NCBI GenBank assembly: GCA_965660945.1
Contig: CBFIBS010000015.1
Location: forward strand, 8,410-72,409
Direction: 5' to 3'
DNA from: UBA7985 sp002711265
GTDB lineage: Bacteria; Pseudomonadota; Alphaproteobacteria; UBA7985
DNA: 64,000 nucleotides
Part shown: in pieces, positions 20,838 to 28,863 of the stretch
Numbering within the stretch: the first letter of the stretch is position 1
How the letters are laid out: every line of letters starts with the position of its first letter
The notes under the pieces: model-generated
What the model saw: the letters and a program-made list of their open reading frames with translations, nothing else
The model's database searches: none
Told to the model about the DNA's origin: nothing
Made by a program: the position numbers and the translations under genes

Positions 20838-22172
20838 GTGGCCTATCTCCCGCAGGAAACCATCATCCGCAAACGGAACGGCGAAGAGCTGTCCGAGCAG
20901 GAAATTCGCACCTTCATCGAGGGTGTGACCAACGAAACCGTGGCCCGCGAGCAGGTCGCGGCCTTCGCCATGGCAACGCTGTTCCAGAAAATGTCGGTCG
21001 AAGAGCGCAGGGCGCTGACCTTGGCCATGCGCGACAGTGGCGAGCGGCTGCAGTGGGAGGATCTCGATCTGCCCGGCCCGATCGCCGACAAGCATTCCAC
21101 CGGCGGGGTTGGCGACAAGGTCAGCTTTCTGCTTGGCCCCATGGCGGCTGCCTGCGGGCTGTTCGTGCCGATGATCGCCGGGCGCGGGCTGGGTCACACC
21201 GGTGGTACGGTCGACAAGTTCGAGGCCATTCCAGGCTATTCGGTCACGCCCGACAATGCCACGTTCCGCGCGCTGGTCCGCGATGTCGGCGTCGCTATCA
21301 TCGGCCAGACCGCGAACCTCGCCCCCGCCGACCGCATCATCTACGGCGTGCGCGATATCACGGGCACGGTGGAGAGCATCGACCTGATCACCGGCTCGAT
21401 CCTGTCCAAGAAACTGGCTGCCGGGCTGCAGTCGCTGGTCATGGACGTGAAGGTCGGCAACGGCGCTTTCATGGCAACGCTGGACGATGCGCGGGCACTG
21501 GCGCGGTCGATTGTCGACGTGGCCAACGCTGCCGGGTGCCGGACGTCTGCGCTGCTGACCAACATGAACTGGGTGCTGGGCGCCAGCGCCGGCAACGCAG
21601 TCGAGGTGCTCGAGTCCGTGCAGGCCATGGCCAACCCGGCCGAGGCCGACGAGCGGCTGATCTCGGTCTGCGTGGCACTGGTGGGCGAGATGCTGGTCAA
21701 CAGCGGGCTGGTCGACAGCCCGGTAACTGCGCGCGAGCAGGCGCGGGCGTCGCTGGACAGCGGCGCAGCGCTGGAGCGCTTCGGGAAGATGGTGGCGGGC
21801 CTTGGTGGGCCGGCGGACTTTGGTGAAAACCCTGAAAAGCACCTCGCCGCTGCCGCCGTGGTCCGGCCGGTGATGGCGGCCGAAGCGGGCTTTGTCAGCG
21901 CCCACGCCACGCGTGATCTAGGGGTGGCGATCATCGGGTTGGGCGGCGGACGGACCCAACCGGGCGCGCCGATCGACCACGCCGTCGGCCTGAGCGCCGT
22001 TGCGGGCCCGGGCGCTGCTGTCGGACCGGGGCGCGACGAGCGCCCCCTCGCCCTGATCCACGCCGCCAGCGAGGCTGACTACGAGGCGGCGGCGGCGGCC
22101 GTGCGCGCCGCAATTGCGGTCAGCGCTGAGCAACCCACGCCGCGCCCGCTCGAACTCGACGTGGTGCGCTGA
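20838..22172 (+). CDS. deoA: Thymidine phosphorylase
   Basis: 444-residue pyrimidine-nucleoside phosphorylase that splits thymidine or deoxyuridine into base and deoxyribose 1-phosphate. The family signature KHSTGGVGDKVSF is followed by GRGLGHTGGTVDKFEAIPGY, which forms the phosphate and nucleoside site; SGSIL-type and KVGNGAFM segments follow. The length matches DeoA. GTG start, 3 bp after cdd. Its sugar product is the substrate of DeoB encoded next. Confidence 0.95.
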   Translation: MAYLPQETIIRKRNGEELSEQEIRTFIEGVTNETVAREQVAAFAMATLFQKMSVEERRALTLAMRDSGERLQWEDLDLPGPIADKHSTGGVGDKVSFLLGPMAAACGLFVPMIAGRGLGHTGGTVDKFEAIPGYSVTPDNATFRALVRDVGVAIIGQTANLAPADRIIYGVRDITGTVESIDLITGSILSKKLAAGLQSLVMDVKVGNGAFMATLDDARALARSIVDVANAAGCRTSALLTNMNWVLGASAGNAVEVLESVQAMANPAEADERLISVCVALVGEMLVNSGLVDSPVTAREQARASLDSGAALERFGKMVAGLGGPADFGENPEKHLAAAAVVRPVMAAEAGFVSAHATRDLGVAIIGLGGGRTQPGAPIDHAVGLSAVAGPGAAVGPGRDERPLALIHAASEADYEAAAAAVRAAIAVSAEQPTPRPLELDVVR

Positions 22173-22174
22173 GC

Positions 22175-23434
22175 GTGGCGCGGGCCTTCATTCTGCTCTG
22201 TGACAGCGTTGGCTGTGGCGGCGCACCGGATGCGGGGGATTTCTTCAACATCGATGCGGCAACGGGCGAAAGCCTGCCCGACACCGGGTCGGACACGCTG
22301 GGTAACCTCGCACGCTGGCGGGCCGCACGGGGCAGGCCGCTGCGCCTGCCGCATCTGGCTCGCATGGGGCTGGGGCTGGCCTGCGCGGAGGCGACCGGCG
22401 AGATCCCGCCGGGGTTGGAACTGCCCGGGGGCGCGGCAGGGCCGCAGGCGGCCGTGGGCTCAGCCATCGAGACATCGCGCGGCAAGGATACGCCCAGCGG
22501 TCACTATGAGATTTGCGGCACGCCGGTGGACTTTGACTGGGGCTACTTTCCCCGGACCCGGCCGTGCTTTCCCGATGCGCTGATCGAAGCGCTGGTCGAG
22601 GCCTGCGACCTGCCCGGCGTGCTGGGCAACGAGCACGCCAGCGGCACCGCCATCATCGCTGAACTGGGCGACGAGCACTGTCTCAGCGGCAAGCCGATCG
22701 TCTACACCAGCGCCGATTCCGTGTTCCAGATCGCAGCCCATGAGGAGGCCTTCGGACTCGACCGGCTGTACGCCGTCTGCGAGGTGGCGCGCGGTATTTG
22801 TGACCCGCTCAACATCGGCCGCGTCATCGCCCGGCCCTTTACCGGGAGCGGGGGCGGCGCAGATGATGGTGCCGGCTACCGGCGCACGGGCAATCGGCGG
22901 GATTTTGCGGTCCCGCCCCCGCCGGGTAACCTGCTCGACGCTGTCGTGGAAGCCGGGGGTGCGGTCTGGTCCGTTGGCAAGGTCGATGACATCTTCGGCC
23001 ACCGCTCGATCAGCCACCGCAGCAAACGCGATGGGCTGGCGGCGCTGTGGGATGGCACGCTGGAGGCCGCGCAGGCGGCTGAGGACGGCGCGCTGATTTT
23101 CACGAACTTCGTCGATTTCGACAGCAAGTTCGGCCATCGGCGCCTGCCTGGGGGCTATGCCGAAGCGCTGGAATACTGGGACAGCCGTCTGCCAGAGCTG
23201 TTGTCGGTGCTGCGGGAGGATGATCTGGTGCTGTGGACGGCAGACCACGGCAACGATCCGACCTGGCCCGGGACCGACCACACCCGCGAGCAAGTGCCGA
23301 TGCTGTTCTTCGGACCGGCGGCGCCGACGGGTCGGCGGCTGGGGACGTCTGTAACCTTTGCTGACATGGGGGCCACGCTGGCACGGCACCTTAGCCTGGG
23401 CCGCGATCTGCCCCACGGCACAGCCCTGTTTTAG
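22175..23434 (+). CDS. deoB: Phosphopentomutase
   Basis: 419-residue alkaline-phosphatase-superfamily enzyme that turns (deoxy)ribose 1-phosphate into the 5-phosphate. Metal-site segments are clear: LLCDSVGCGGAPDA at the N-terminus with the metal Asp, DTGSDTLGN, and the C-terminal TADHGNDPTWPGTDHTREQ. Last gene of the nucleoside operon, starting GTG 2 bp after deoA. No deoC aldolase gene follows; instead comes the 36-bp hairpin array and the convergent upp gene. Confidence 0.97.
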   Translation: MARAFILLCDSVGCGGAPDAGDFFNIDAATGESLPDTGSDTLGNLARWRAARGRPLRLPHLARMGLGLACAEATGEIPPGLELPGGAAGPQAAVGSAIETSRGKDTPSGHYEICGTPVDFDWGYFPRTRPCFPDALIEALVEACDLPGVLGNEHASGTAIIAELGDEHCLSGKPIVYTSADSVFQIAAHEEAFGLDRLYAVCEVARGICDPLNIGRVIARPFTGSGGGADDGAGYRRTGNRRDFAVPPPPGNLLDAVVEAGGAVWSVGKVDDIFGHRSISHRSKRDGLAALWDGTLEAAQAAEDGALIFTNFVDFDSKFGHRRLPGGYAEALEYWDSRLPELLSVLREDDLVLWTADHGNDPTWPGTDHTREQVPMLFFGPAAPTGRRLGTSVTFADMGATLARHLSLGRDLPHGTALF

Positions 23435-23443
23435 TGCACGCGC

Positions 23444-23580
23444 ACCGCTCAAAGCCGAAGGCGTGTTGAGTGGAAAGGTACCGCTCAAAGCCGAAGGCGT
23501 GTTGAGTGGAAAGGTACCGCTCAAAGCCGAAGGCGTGTTGAGTGGAAAGGCACCGCTCAAAGCCGAAGGCGTGTTGAGCG
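23444..23580. repeat. 36-bp tandem repeat array of hairpins, about 3.8 copies
   Basis: Four head-to-tail copies at 23444-23479, 23480-23515, 23516-23551 and 23552-23580 (last copy partial). The unit begins ACCGCTCAAAGCCGAAGGCG and ends TGTTGAGTGGAAAGGT. Copies are almost identical; the third ends GGC and the fourth has TTGAGCG in place of TTGAGTG. Each unit can fold: CCGCTCAA pairs with TTGAGTGG (one G-T) around an inner GCC-GAA-GGC hairpin. It sits between the convergent deoB and upp stops, so it may act as a bidirectional end or RNA-stabilising element. It is open in several frames because 36 is a multiple of three, but no coding role is supported. Confidence 0.9.
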
Positions 23581-23639
23581 TAAGGGAAAGAGATGCGCAA
23601 CGCTTGGTCCCGCCAAAGCTCGCCTCAGCTCGCGGCTGC

Positions 23640-24266
23640 TTAGGTGCCGTAGAGACGATCCCCGGCATCACCCAGACCCGGCACGATATAGCCCTTCTCA
23701 TTCAGGCGCTCATCCAGCGACGCCGTATAGATCGGAACGTCCGGGTGATCGGCGCTGAATTTCTCCACCCCCTCAGGTGCGGCCAGCAGGCAGATGAATT
23801 TGAGCGTTTTCGCCCCCTGCTCCTTCACGAGACGCACAGCGTGCGACGACGAGCCACCGGTCGCTAGCATGGGATCGCAGATCAGCACGGTACCGGTGCT
23901 GACGTCGGGTAGGTTCAGGTAGTACTGCTCAGGCTGCAGCGTCGCCTCGTTGCGCTTGAGGCCGACAAAGCCGACCTTGGCCGTCCGCTCCAGCGCCAGC
24001 AGCCCGTCGAGGAAGCCGTTGCCCGCCCGCAGGATCGAAATTACGCTCAGCGACTGCGGCTCCCGCACCGGGGCATCGAAGGTCATCAGCGGCGTCTCCA
24101 CCGGTTGGCGGATCATGGGCCAGTCGCGCAAGGCCTCATACCCGAGCATGAAGCTGACATCGTGCATGAGCGAGCGAAAGCGCGCCATGTCCGTCCCGAC
24201 GCTGCGCAGTTGGCTAAGCTTGTCAGTCACCAACGGGTGATCGACGACGTGGAGTGTGTTGGACAT
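23640..24266 (-). CDS. upp: Uracil phosphoribosyltransferase
   Basis: 208-residue salvage enzyme that joins uracil to PRPP to give UMP. The PRPP-binding loop DPMLATGGSS is at 131-140, and the C-terminal uracil-binding YTASLDERLNEKGYIVPGLGDAGDR is intact. It recovers the uracil released by the Cdd-DeoA route encoded on the facing strand. It lies 73 bp downstream of add on the same strand and is probably co-transcribed with it. Confidence 0.97.
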   Translation of the reverse strand: MSNTLHVVDHPLVTDKLSQLRSVGTDMARFRSLMHDVSFMLGYEALRDWPMIRQPVETPLMTFDAPVREPQSLSVISILRAGNGFLDGLLALERTAKVGFVGLKRNEATLQPEQYYLNLPDVSTGTVLICDPMLATGGSSSHAVRLVKEQGAKTLKFICLLAAPEGVEKFSADHPDVPIYTASLDERLNEKGYIVPGLGDAGDRLYGT

Positions 24267-24339
24267 GGGCTCTCCCCCTTCTTCTAAGTCGGCCTTCGAT
24301 GCTGGTCGTCTTCAGGCGCGAAACGCCAAACGCCTGTCG

Positions 24340-25359
24340 CTAGGCGTTGGCCTCGGCCTCCACCCGCTTCAGCAGGCCGTCCCGTGTGCCCGCGTCCATG
24401 AACCCGGCGTTGAGCGCATTGCGCGTAATGTCAAAGAGGTCTGCCACAGAAAGCCCTGCAACATCCATGGCAAATCGGTACTCCGCCCCCAAAGAGGTGT
24501 GGAAATAAGGCGGATCATCGCTGGCCAACGTGATCACACAGCCCGCTTCCCACAGCCCGCGCAAGGCGTGCTGCTCGGGGCTCTCGAACACGCTCAGCGC
24601 CACGTTCGACCCCGGGCAGACCTCGAACGGGATCCGTCGCTCGGCCAGCTCGGCCACCAATGCAGGATCGTAGATCGCCCGCACTCCGTGCCCGAGCCGC
24701 TCAACCATGGGCAGCGCCTCGAGGGTCTCGCGGATCGACGCCGGGCCGAGCCACTCGCCGGTGTGCGCCGTACAGCGCAGGCCCGCCTGCACGGCGATGT
24801 CGTAGGCCGGGCGGAAGTCTGCGGGCCGGTGCGCATCCTCGGCCCCGGCCATCTGGAAGCCCGTGACATAGGGGTGCGGGTGGGCCGCAATCGCCTCGGC
24901 AGCGGCGAGGCTGCGCTCGAGACCATAGTGCCGGACGATGGTCTGGCTGATCCGGGTTTCGACCCCGAACTGCGCCCGGGCATGGTCGATGGCCTCGACC
25001 ACGGCGTCGAGCTGGTCCTGCAGCCCCATACCCAGATCGAAGACATGATCCGGGCTGGTCAGGATTTCGACGTAGAGCCCGCCCTCGGCCGCAACCCGCC
25101 CCAGATAATCGAGCGTCAGGTCGTAGTAGTCGCGCGGCGTCCGGATGACCGACGCCGCCATGTCATAGATCTTCAGAAAATCGTTGAAGTCGGTCCACAG
25201 GTAGTTGTCGTCAGCGTCCAGGACGCCATCGGGAAGGGCTATGCCGTTGCGATCGGCGAGCATGCGCAGCACCGGCGGGTGGATCGTTCCTTCAAGATGA
25301 GCGTGCAGCTCGGCCTTCGGCACCCGGTCCGCCGGGTGCTTGCCAAAATCTTTGAGCAT
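24340..25359 (-). CDS. add: Adenosine deaminase
   Basis: 339-residue zinc TIM-barrel enzyme converting adenosine to inosine. Metal and catalytic residues are in place: His19 and His21 (ELHAHLEG), His199 and Glu202 (AHTGEW), His224 (RLGHGVRAI), and the Asp pair 281-282 (ASDDPPYF). Adenine deaminase is an alternative in this superfamily, but the HTGEW and GSNVALSVF segments fit the adenosine-type group. It sits between phyH-like and upp genes on one strand. Confidence 0.92.
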   Translation of the reverse strand: MLKDFGKHPADRVPKAELHAHLEGTIHPPVLRMLADRNGIALPDGVLDADDNYLWTDFNDFLKIYDMAASVIRTPRDYYDLTLDYLGRVAAEGGLYVEILTSPDHVFDLGMGLQDQLDAVVEAIDHARAQFGVETRISQTIVRHYGLERSLAAAEAIAAHPHPYVTGFQMAGAEDAHRPADFRPAYDIAVQAGLRCTAHTGEWLGPASIRETLEALPMVERLGHGVRAIYDPALVAELAERRIPFEVCPGSNVALSVFESPEQHALRGLWEAGCVITLASDDPPYFHTSLGAEYRFAMDVAGLSVADLFDITRNALNAGFMDAGTRDGLLKRVEAEANA

Positions 25360-25458
25360 CGTGGCTCTCCTCTGTTCTAGTCCCGGACGTCGCGGAGCTG
25401 CGGTGGTGGTCGCAGCGGCGCCCGGTTGGTCCGGCCCCTCGGGGCCATCTGGCCCGGT

Positions 25459-26349
25459 TCAGGCGGAATTCATGCCTTCGCCGAAGGTCCGCAACGGCAG
25501 ATCGTCCCGCCGCTGCAGCCAGTTGTCCGCCGGGTAGTGCGCCGATGCGTCGACCGTGTGCAAGGTATAGGCATAGCGCGACTTGTCTGAAATGTTGGCC
25601 GACGAGCGATGCGGCAGGCGACCGTGGAGCAGGATCAACGATCCCTTGGGCGCCTCCAGCGGCACCGCCTCGTCCAGCGGCCAATCAACGGCTGACAGGT
25701 CTTCGAAATCGGTCCCCGCGCCGTCCCCGGTGCGGAAAAAGCGGCGCTCCAGCGGACCCTTGTGCCAGCCGGGCAAAGCGTACATGGCGCCGTTCTCCAG
25801 CGTAGCGTCCTGCAGCGCGAACCAGAAACCGATGCAGGTCTCGGGCTGGGAGAAAATAAAGGTGCTGTCCTGGTGCATGGTCACCTCGCCGCCCACCCGC
25901 GCGTGCTTGAAGATCAGCATCGACTGCAGCAGCTGCGGCGTTCCCAGCCCGAGCTGTCGGGTCAGCCGCCCGAGCTGCTGCTGGTGGGAAAAGGCCTCGA
26001 AGTCCGGGTCGAGGTCGTGCATGGCGTGGCCGAGCTTGTTCACCGCACGCTTGCGGTCGACCCCGGCGGTGTTCTCTTCCATGAACGCGCGCATGACATC
26101 GCCGGAGCTCAGGAAGTAGTCCTCCCCCGCGTGCTGGTTATCGACGGCGTCGAAAGCGTGGCCCTCGGCCTCTTCGACCAGCTGGTCGGAAAGCCGGTCG
26201 GCGGCCGCAATCAGCGCGTCGCAGGCCTCGGGCGCTACGAAATCCTCGAGGATGAGGCAACCTGCGGCCTCCCATGCGGCTCTGGCAGCCGCAGGCGCGC
26301 CGTGGACGGGATCATAGGTGAATCGGGGGGCTGGCACTGTCTCTATCAT
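25459..26349 (-). CDS. Phytanoyl-CoA dioxygenase (PhyH) family protein
   Basis: 296-residue Fe(II)/2-oxoglutarate dioxygenase of the PhyH family. The iron facial triad is visible: His159 and Asp161 in MHQDSTFIF, and a distal His (247, possibly 242) in LLHGRLPHRS, with Arg258 placed to bind 2-oxoglutarate. I started at the ATG at 26349; an upstream in-frame reading lacks family support. It is 71 bp from the enolase-superfamily gene on the same strand. The substrate is unknown; hydroxylation of a small carboxylate or CoA ester is the family norm. Confidence 0.85.
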   Translation of the reverse strand: MIETVPAPRFTYDPVHGAPAAARAAWEAAGCLILEDFVAPEACDALIAAADRLSDQLVEEAEGHAFDAVDNQHAGEDYFLSSGDVMRAFMEENTAGVDRKRAVNKLGHAMHDLDPDFEAFSHQQQLGRLTRQLGLGTPQLLQSMLIFKHARVGGEVTMHQDSTFIFSQPETCIGFWFALQDATLENGAMYALPGWHKGPLERRFFRTGDGAGTDFEDLSAVDWPLDEAVPLEAPKGSLILLHGRLPHRSSANISDKSRYAYTLHTVDASAHYPADNWLQRRDDLPLRTFGEGMNSA

Positions 26350-26420
26350 AGTGCACCAAAGGCTTGCCCAATCCGGCGGATTTAGCAATCAGAATCTTCG
26401 ACCTTCGGGACCAAAGACCC

Positions 26421-27539
26421 TCAGACCCGCACCGAGGCGAGGTAGTCTTCGTTCAGCTCTACGCCCCAGCCCGGGCCATCGCTGAGCCGCAGCCAGCCGT
26501 CCTCGGTGCGCAGGTGCTCTTTGAGCAGCATATCGCGCGGGCTTTCGGTGAACTCCGGTGGATCGTGGGCGAACTCCAGCCACACCGGCGGCTCGCCGCG
26601 GTGGCCGGCAATGGCCGCGACCAGGTGCGCGTTGACGATGATGCCCAGCCCGTTACCCCAGGTGTGCGGGGTGAACCAGCGGCCCATTTCGAAGGCCTGC
26701 AGGCCGAGTTTCAGGAGTTGCTTCAAACCGCCGACGAACACCACGTCGGGCTGATAGACGTCGAGGCAGTCGTCGCGCATGATCTGGTCCCACTCGTGCA
26801 TCTCACGGGTGATCTCGCCGCCGGCGATCCGGCAGCGCGCGGTCTCGCGCAGCGCCTTCATGCCGACGTAGTCACCCCTGTGCAGCGGCTCCTCAAGCCA
26901 GAACAGGTCGTGCTCGCGGGTCCGCTCCTCCAGCGCCATGATCTGTTCGAGGCTCGGGCCGGGATGGGTGTCCCAGGGCATGCGCCAGCCGTGATTGACG
27001 TCGACCATGATCGCCATGTCCGGGCCGACCGCCTCGCGCACCCGGGCCAGCGCCTCGATGTCAGTGTCTTCGGACGCCCGCCCGAAGCGCAACTTCAGCG
27101 CCTCGTAGCCCTGCGCCTGATACGCCTGCGCCATCTCTGCCAGCACCGATGGATCGCGCAGCGACCCGGTGGAGGCATAGAGCGGCACGTCGGGGCTGGT
27201 CCCGCCGAGCAGCCGCCACACCGGCACGCCCTCGATCTTGCCGTTGAGGTCCCAGAGCGCGTTATCGAGCGGCCACATGCGGCAGTGGTGGGCGCCGATG
27301 TTGTCGATGATCGCGGTGTGACGATCCATGTCACGCGGATCCTGCCCGATGAAGTATTTCTTGTAGTCCTCGATCCCGTAGCAGGGATCGCCGGAGGCAA
27401 AGCCCTCCAGCCCCGTGTCGGTCTGCACGCGGACAATGGTGGTGGGAAGCGTTGCCCGCGGAATCGAATCCCAGGCCGCCGGATAGGGCGGATCGCAGGG
27501 GACGATGTGGGTGCTGACCTGAATGTCGGTGATTTTCAT
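26421..27539 (-). CDS. Enolase-superfamily sugar-acid dehydratase/racemase
   Basis: 372-residue mandelate-racemase-group enzyme. Three metal ligands are seen: Asp180 (VDVNHGW), Glu216 (LEEPL) and Glu242 (AGGEIT). The catalytic lysine strand is Lys149-Leu-Arg151, and the opposite His-Asp dyad is Asp265 (QPDV) with His292 (FTPHTW). This is the layout of acid-sugar dehydratases and racemases that abstract the proton next to a carboxylate. The precise substrate cannot be read. It lies between the PhyH and iron-ADH genes, and all three appear co-transcribed. Confidence 0.85.
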   Translation of the reverse strand: MKITDIQVSTHIVPCDPPYPAAWDSIPRATLPTTIVRVQTDTGLEGFASGDPCYGIEDYKKYFIGQDPRDMDRHTAIIDNIGAHHCRMWPLDNALWDLNGKIEGVPVWRLLGGTSPDVPLYASTGSLRDPSVLAEMAQAYQAQGYEALKLRFGRASEDTDIEALARVREAVGPDMAIMVDVNHGWRMPWDTHPGPSLEQIMALEERTREHDLFWLEEPLHRGDYVGMKALRETARCRIAGGEITREMHEWDQIMRDDCLDVYQPDVVFVGGLKQLLKLGLQAFEMGRWFTPHTWGNGLGIIVNAHLVAAIAGHRGEPPVWLEFAHDPPEFTESPRDMLLKEHLRTEDGWLRLSDGPGWGVELNEDYLASVRV

Positions 27540-27608
27540 GGGCTTTGCCTCGTCTCTGGTCGCGGCCCAGCCGCGCGTTATTCTGCGGTGTCGGTCGAAG
27601 GGTCCCGC

Positions 27609-28742
27609 TCAGTCGCTGCCGCCGTAGGTGCGCATGATGTCCGCGCAGATCCCCGCCCACTGAGCCTCGGAAAAGGTCATGGGCGTGTTAACCCGCATGG
27701 CCAGGTTTTCTTCGGCACAGGCGGCCTCGGTCAGGGCTGCGGCACTGCTGGCGCTGCCGTCAAAATCGAGGCTGACGCCACAATCTGCCCGCAGCTGCCG
27801 CCAGACTGCATCGAGCGGTCCCCGGTCCAGCGCGCGTTCGAGATCGGCGTAGGCCTCCGGCGCACCCTCCCGGGTCAGGGTGATGGTGGCATCGGTGACC
27901 ACAGCGACCGCATGGCCGTGGGCAACCGGCAGCACCGAGCCCAGCGCGTGCCCGATCGAATGACCGATGGTGGTGCCGCCGAGGTTGAGGGCCTCGCCAG
28001 CCTGAAACGACCCCCACTGGGTCAGGCGCGCAGCGTCCCCACCCTCGCCGCGGACGTAGGCGGGCAGGTGGTCACAGAGGTGCGCGATCGCGGTGGCGGC
28101 AAAGGCCACGCCCTCCGGCGAGCGGTTGTTGCCGGTGGCGCTCTCGTGGGCGTGGGCGAAGGCATCGAAGCCGCATACGGCCTTGAAATGCGCCGGCACG
28201 GTCTCGGTCAGCTCGGGCCACAGACAGGCCGCCGTGGTCTTCAGCTCCTCGCCCCAGAACCACAGCTTAGCCCCTTGGGCGGTCGATGCGATGGCCGTTC
28301 GGGAGGCTTCGGACCCGGTGCCGGAGGTCGTGGGCACCAGCACGGTCGGCACCGGTGACCCGCGGTATTCAACCGCTGATAGGGCGTAGGTCAGGGTCTC
28401 GTCGGGCGCGATGGCGACGGCGGCGGCAAGCTTGGCGCCATCCATGGTCGAGCCACCGCCCACGGCGATGACGATCGGATTCGAAACGGCGCGGATTTCG
28501 GCGGCCAGCGCGTCGACCTGCGCGACCTTGGGCTCGCGCGGGAACGTGGTCTCGGCGGCCAGAGATCGCAGCCCGGCGGCGTCCAACTCTGCTGCGATCG
28601 TGCTCAGCGGTCCCGGCCCGGCCCCCGGCGCCGTCAGCGCGGGGTCTACCACCCAGATCAGGGTCGGCGCCCCTTCCCCGTGGGCCAAGCCCCTGACGAA
28701 GGCAGCCGATGCCAACGTTGAACGATCAATTACCTGTGACAT
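27609..28742 (-). CDS. Iron-containing alcohol dehydrogenase
   Basis: 377-residue group III metal-dependent alcohol dehydrogenase. It shows the NAD-binding GGGSTMDGAK loop, the TTSGTGSEASR segment, and metal-binding histidines in FDAFAHAHES, GHSIGHALG and VAHGHAVAV. I chose the ATG at 28742, which has CGGAG upstream and gives family length; earlier in-frame codons only add unrelated sequence. First gene of the minus-strand set, divergent from the MttB-like gene by 121 bp. The substrate could be a short hydroxy acid, aldehyde or alcohol; context suggests an oxidised product of the neighbouring pathway. Confidence 0.85.
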   Translation of the reverse strand: MSQVIDRSTLASAAFVRGLAHGEGAPTLIWVVDPALTAPGAGPGPLSTIAAELDAAGLRSLAAETTFPREPKVAQVDALAAEIRAVSNPIVIAVGGGSTMDGAKLAAAVAIAPDETLTYALSAVEYRGSPVPTVLVPTTSGTGSEASRTAIASTAQGAKLWFWGEELKTTAACLWPELTETVPAHFKAVCGFDAFAHAHESATGNNRSPEGVAFAATAIAHLCDHLPAYVRGEGGDAARLTQWGSFQAGEALNLGGTTIGHSIGHALGSVLPVAHGHAVAVVTDATITLTREGAPEAYADLERALDRGPLDAVWRQLRADCGVSLDFDGSASSAAALTEAACAEENLAMRVNTPMTFSEAQWAGICADIMRTYGGSD

Positions 28743-28803
28743 GGCACCCGTACTCCGAGCCGTGAGTGAGGGCAGCAATTTGCCCATTGACCTTAGCGCC
28801 GAA

Positions 28804-28815
28804 GCCATACATGGC
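28804..28815. promoter_or_regulatory. 12-bp palindrome in the divergent ADH/mttB promoter region
   Basis: GCCAT (28804-28808), AC, ATGGC (28811-28815): a perfect dyad in the 121-bp gap between the iron-ADH start and the first MttB-like gene. TTGACC at 28787-28792 could be a -35 element for the plus strand, but no good -10 follows. An operator shared by both units is inferred. Confidence 0.3.
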
Positions 28816-28863
28816 AGCATCTGAAACACAAACAAAAAGACAGTGGAAAAGGACAGGTTTCCC

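Noticed and set aside
23444..23580. CRISPR array or coding repeat
   Set aside because: Copies are contiguous without spacers, no cas genes are near, and the open frames through the array exist only because the unit length is a multiple of three.
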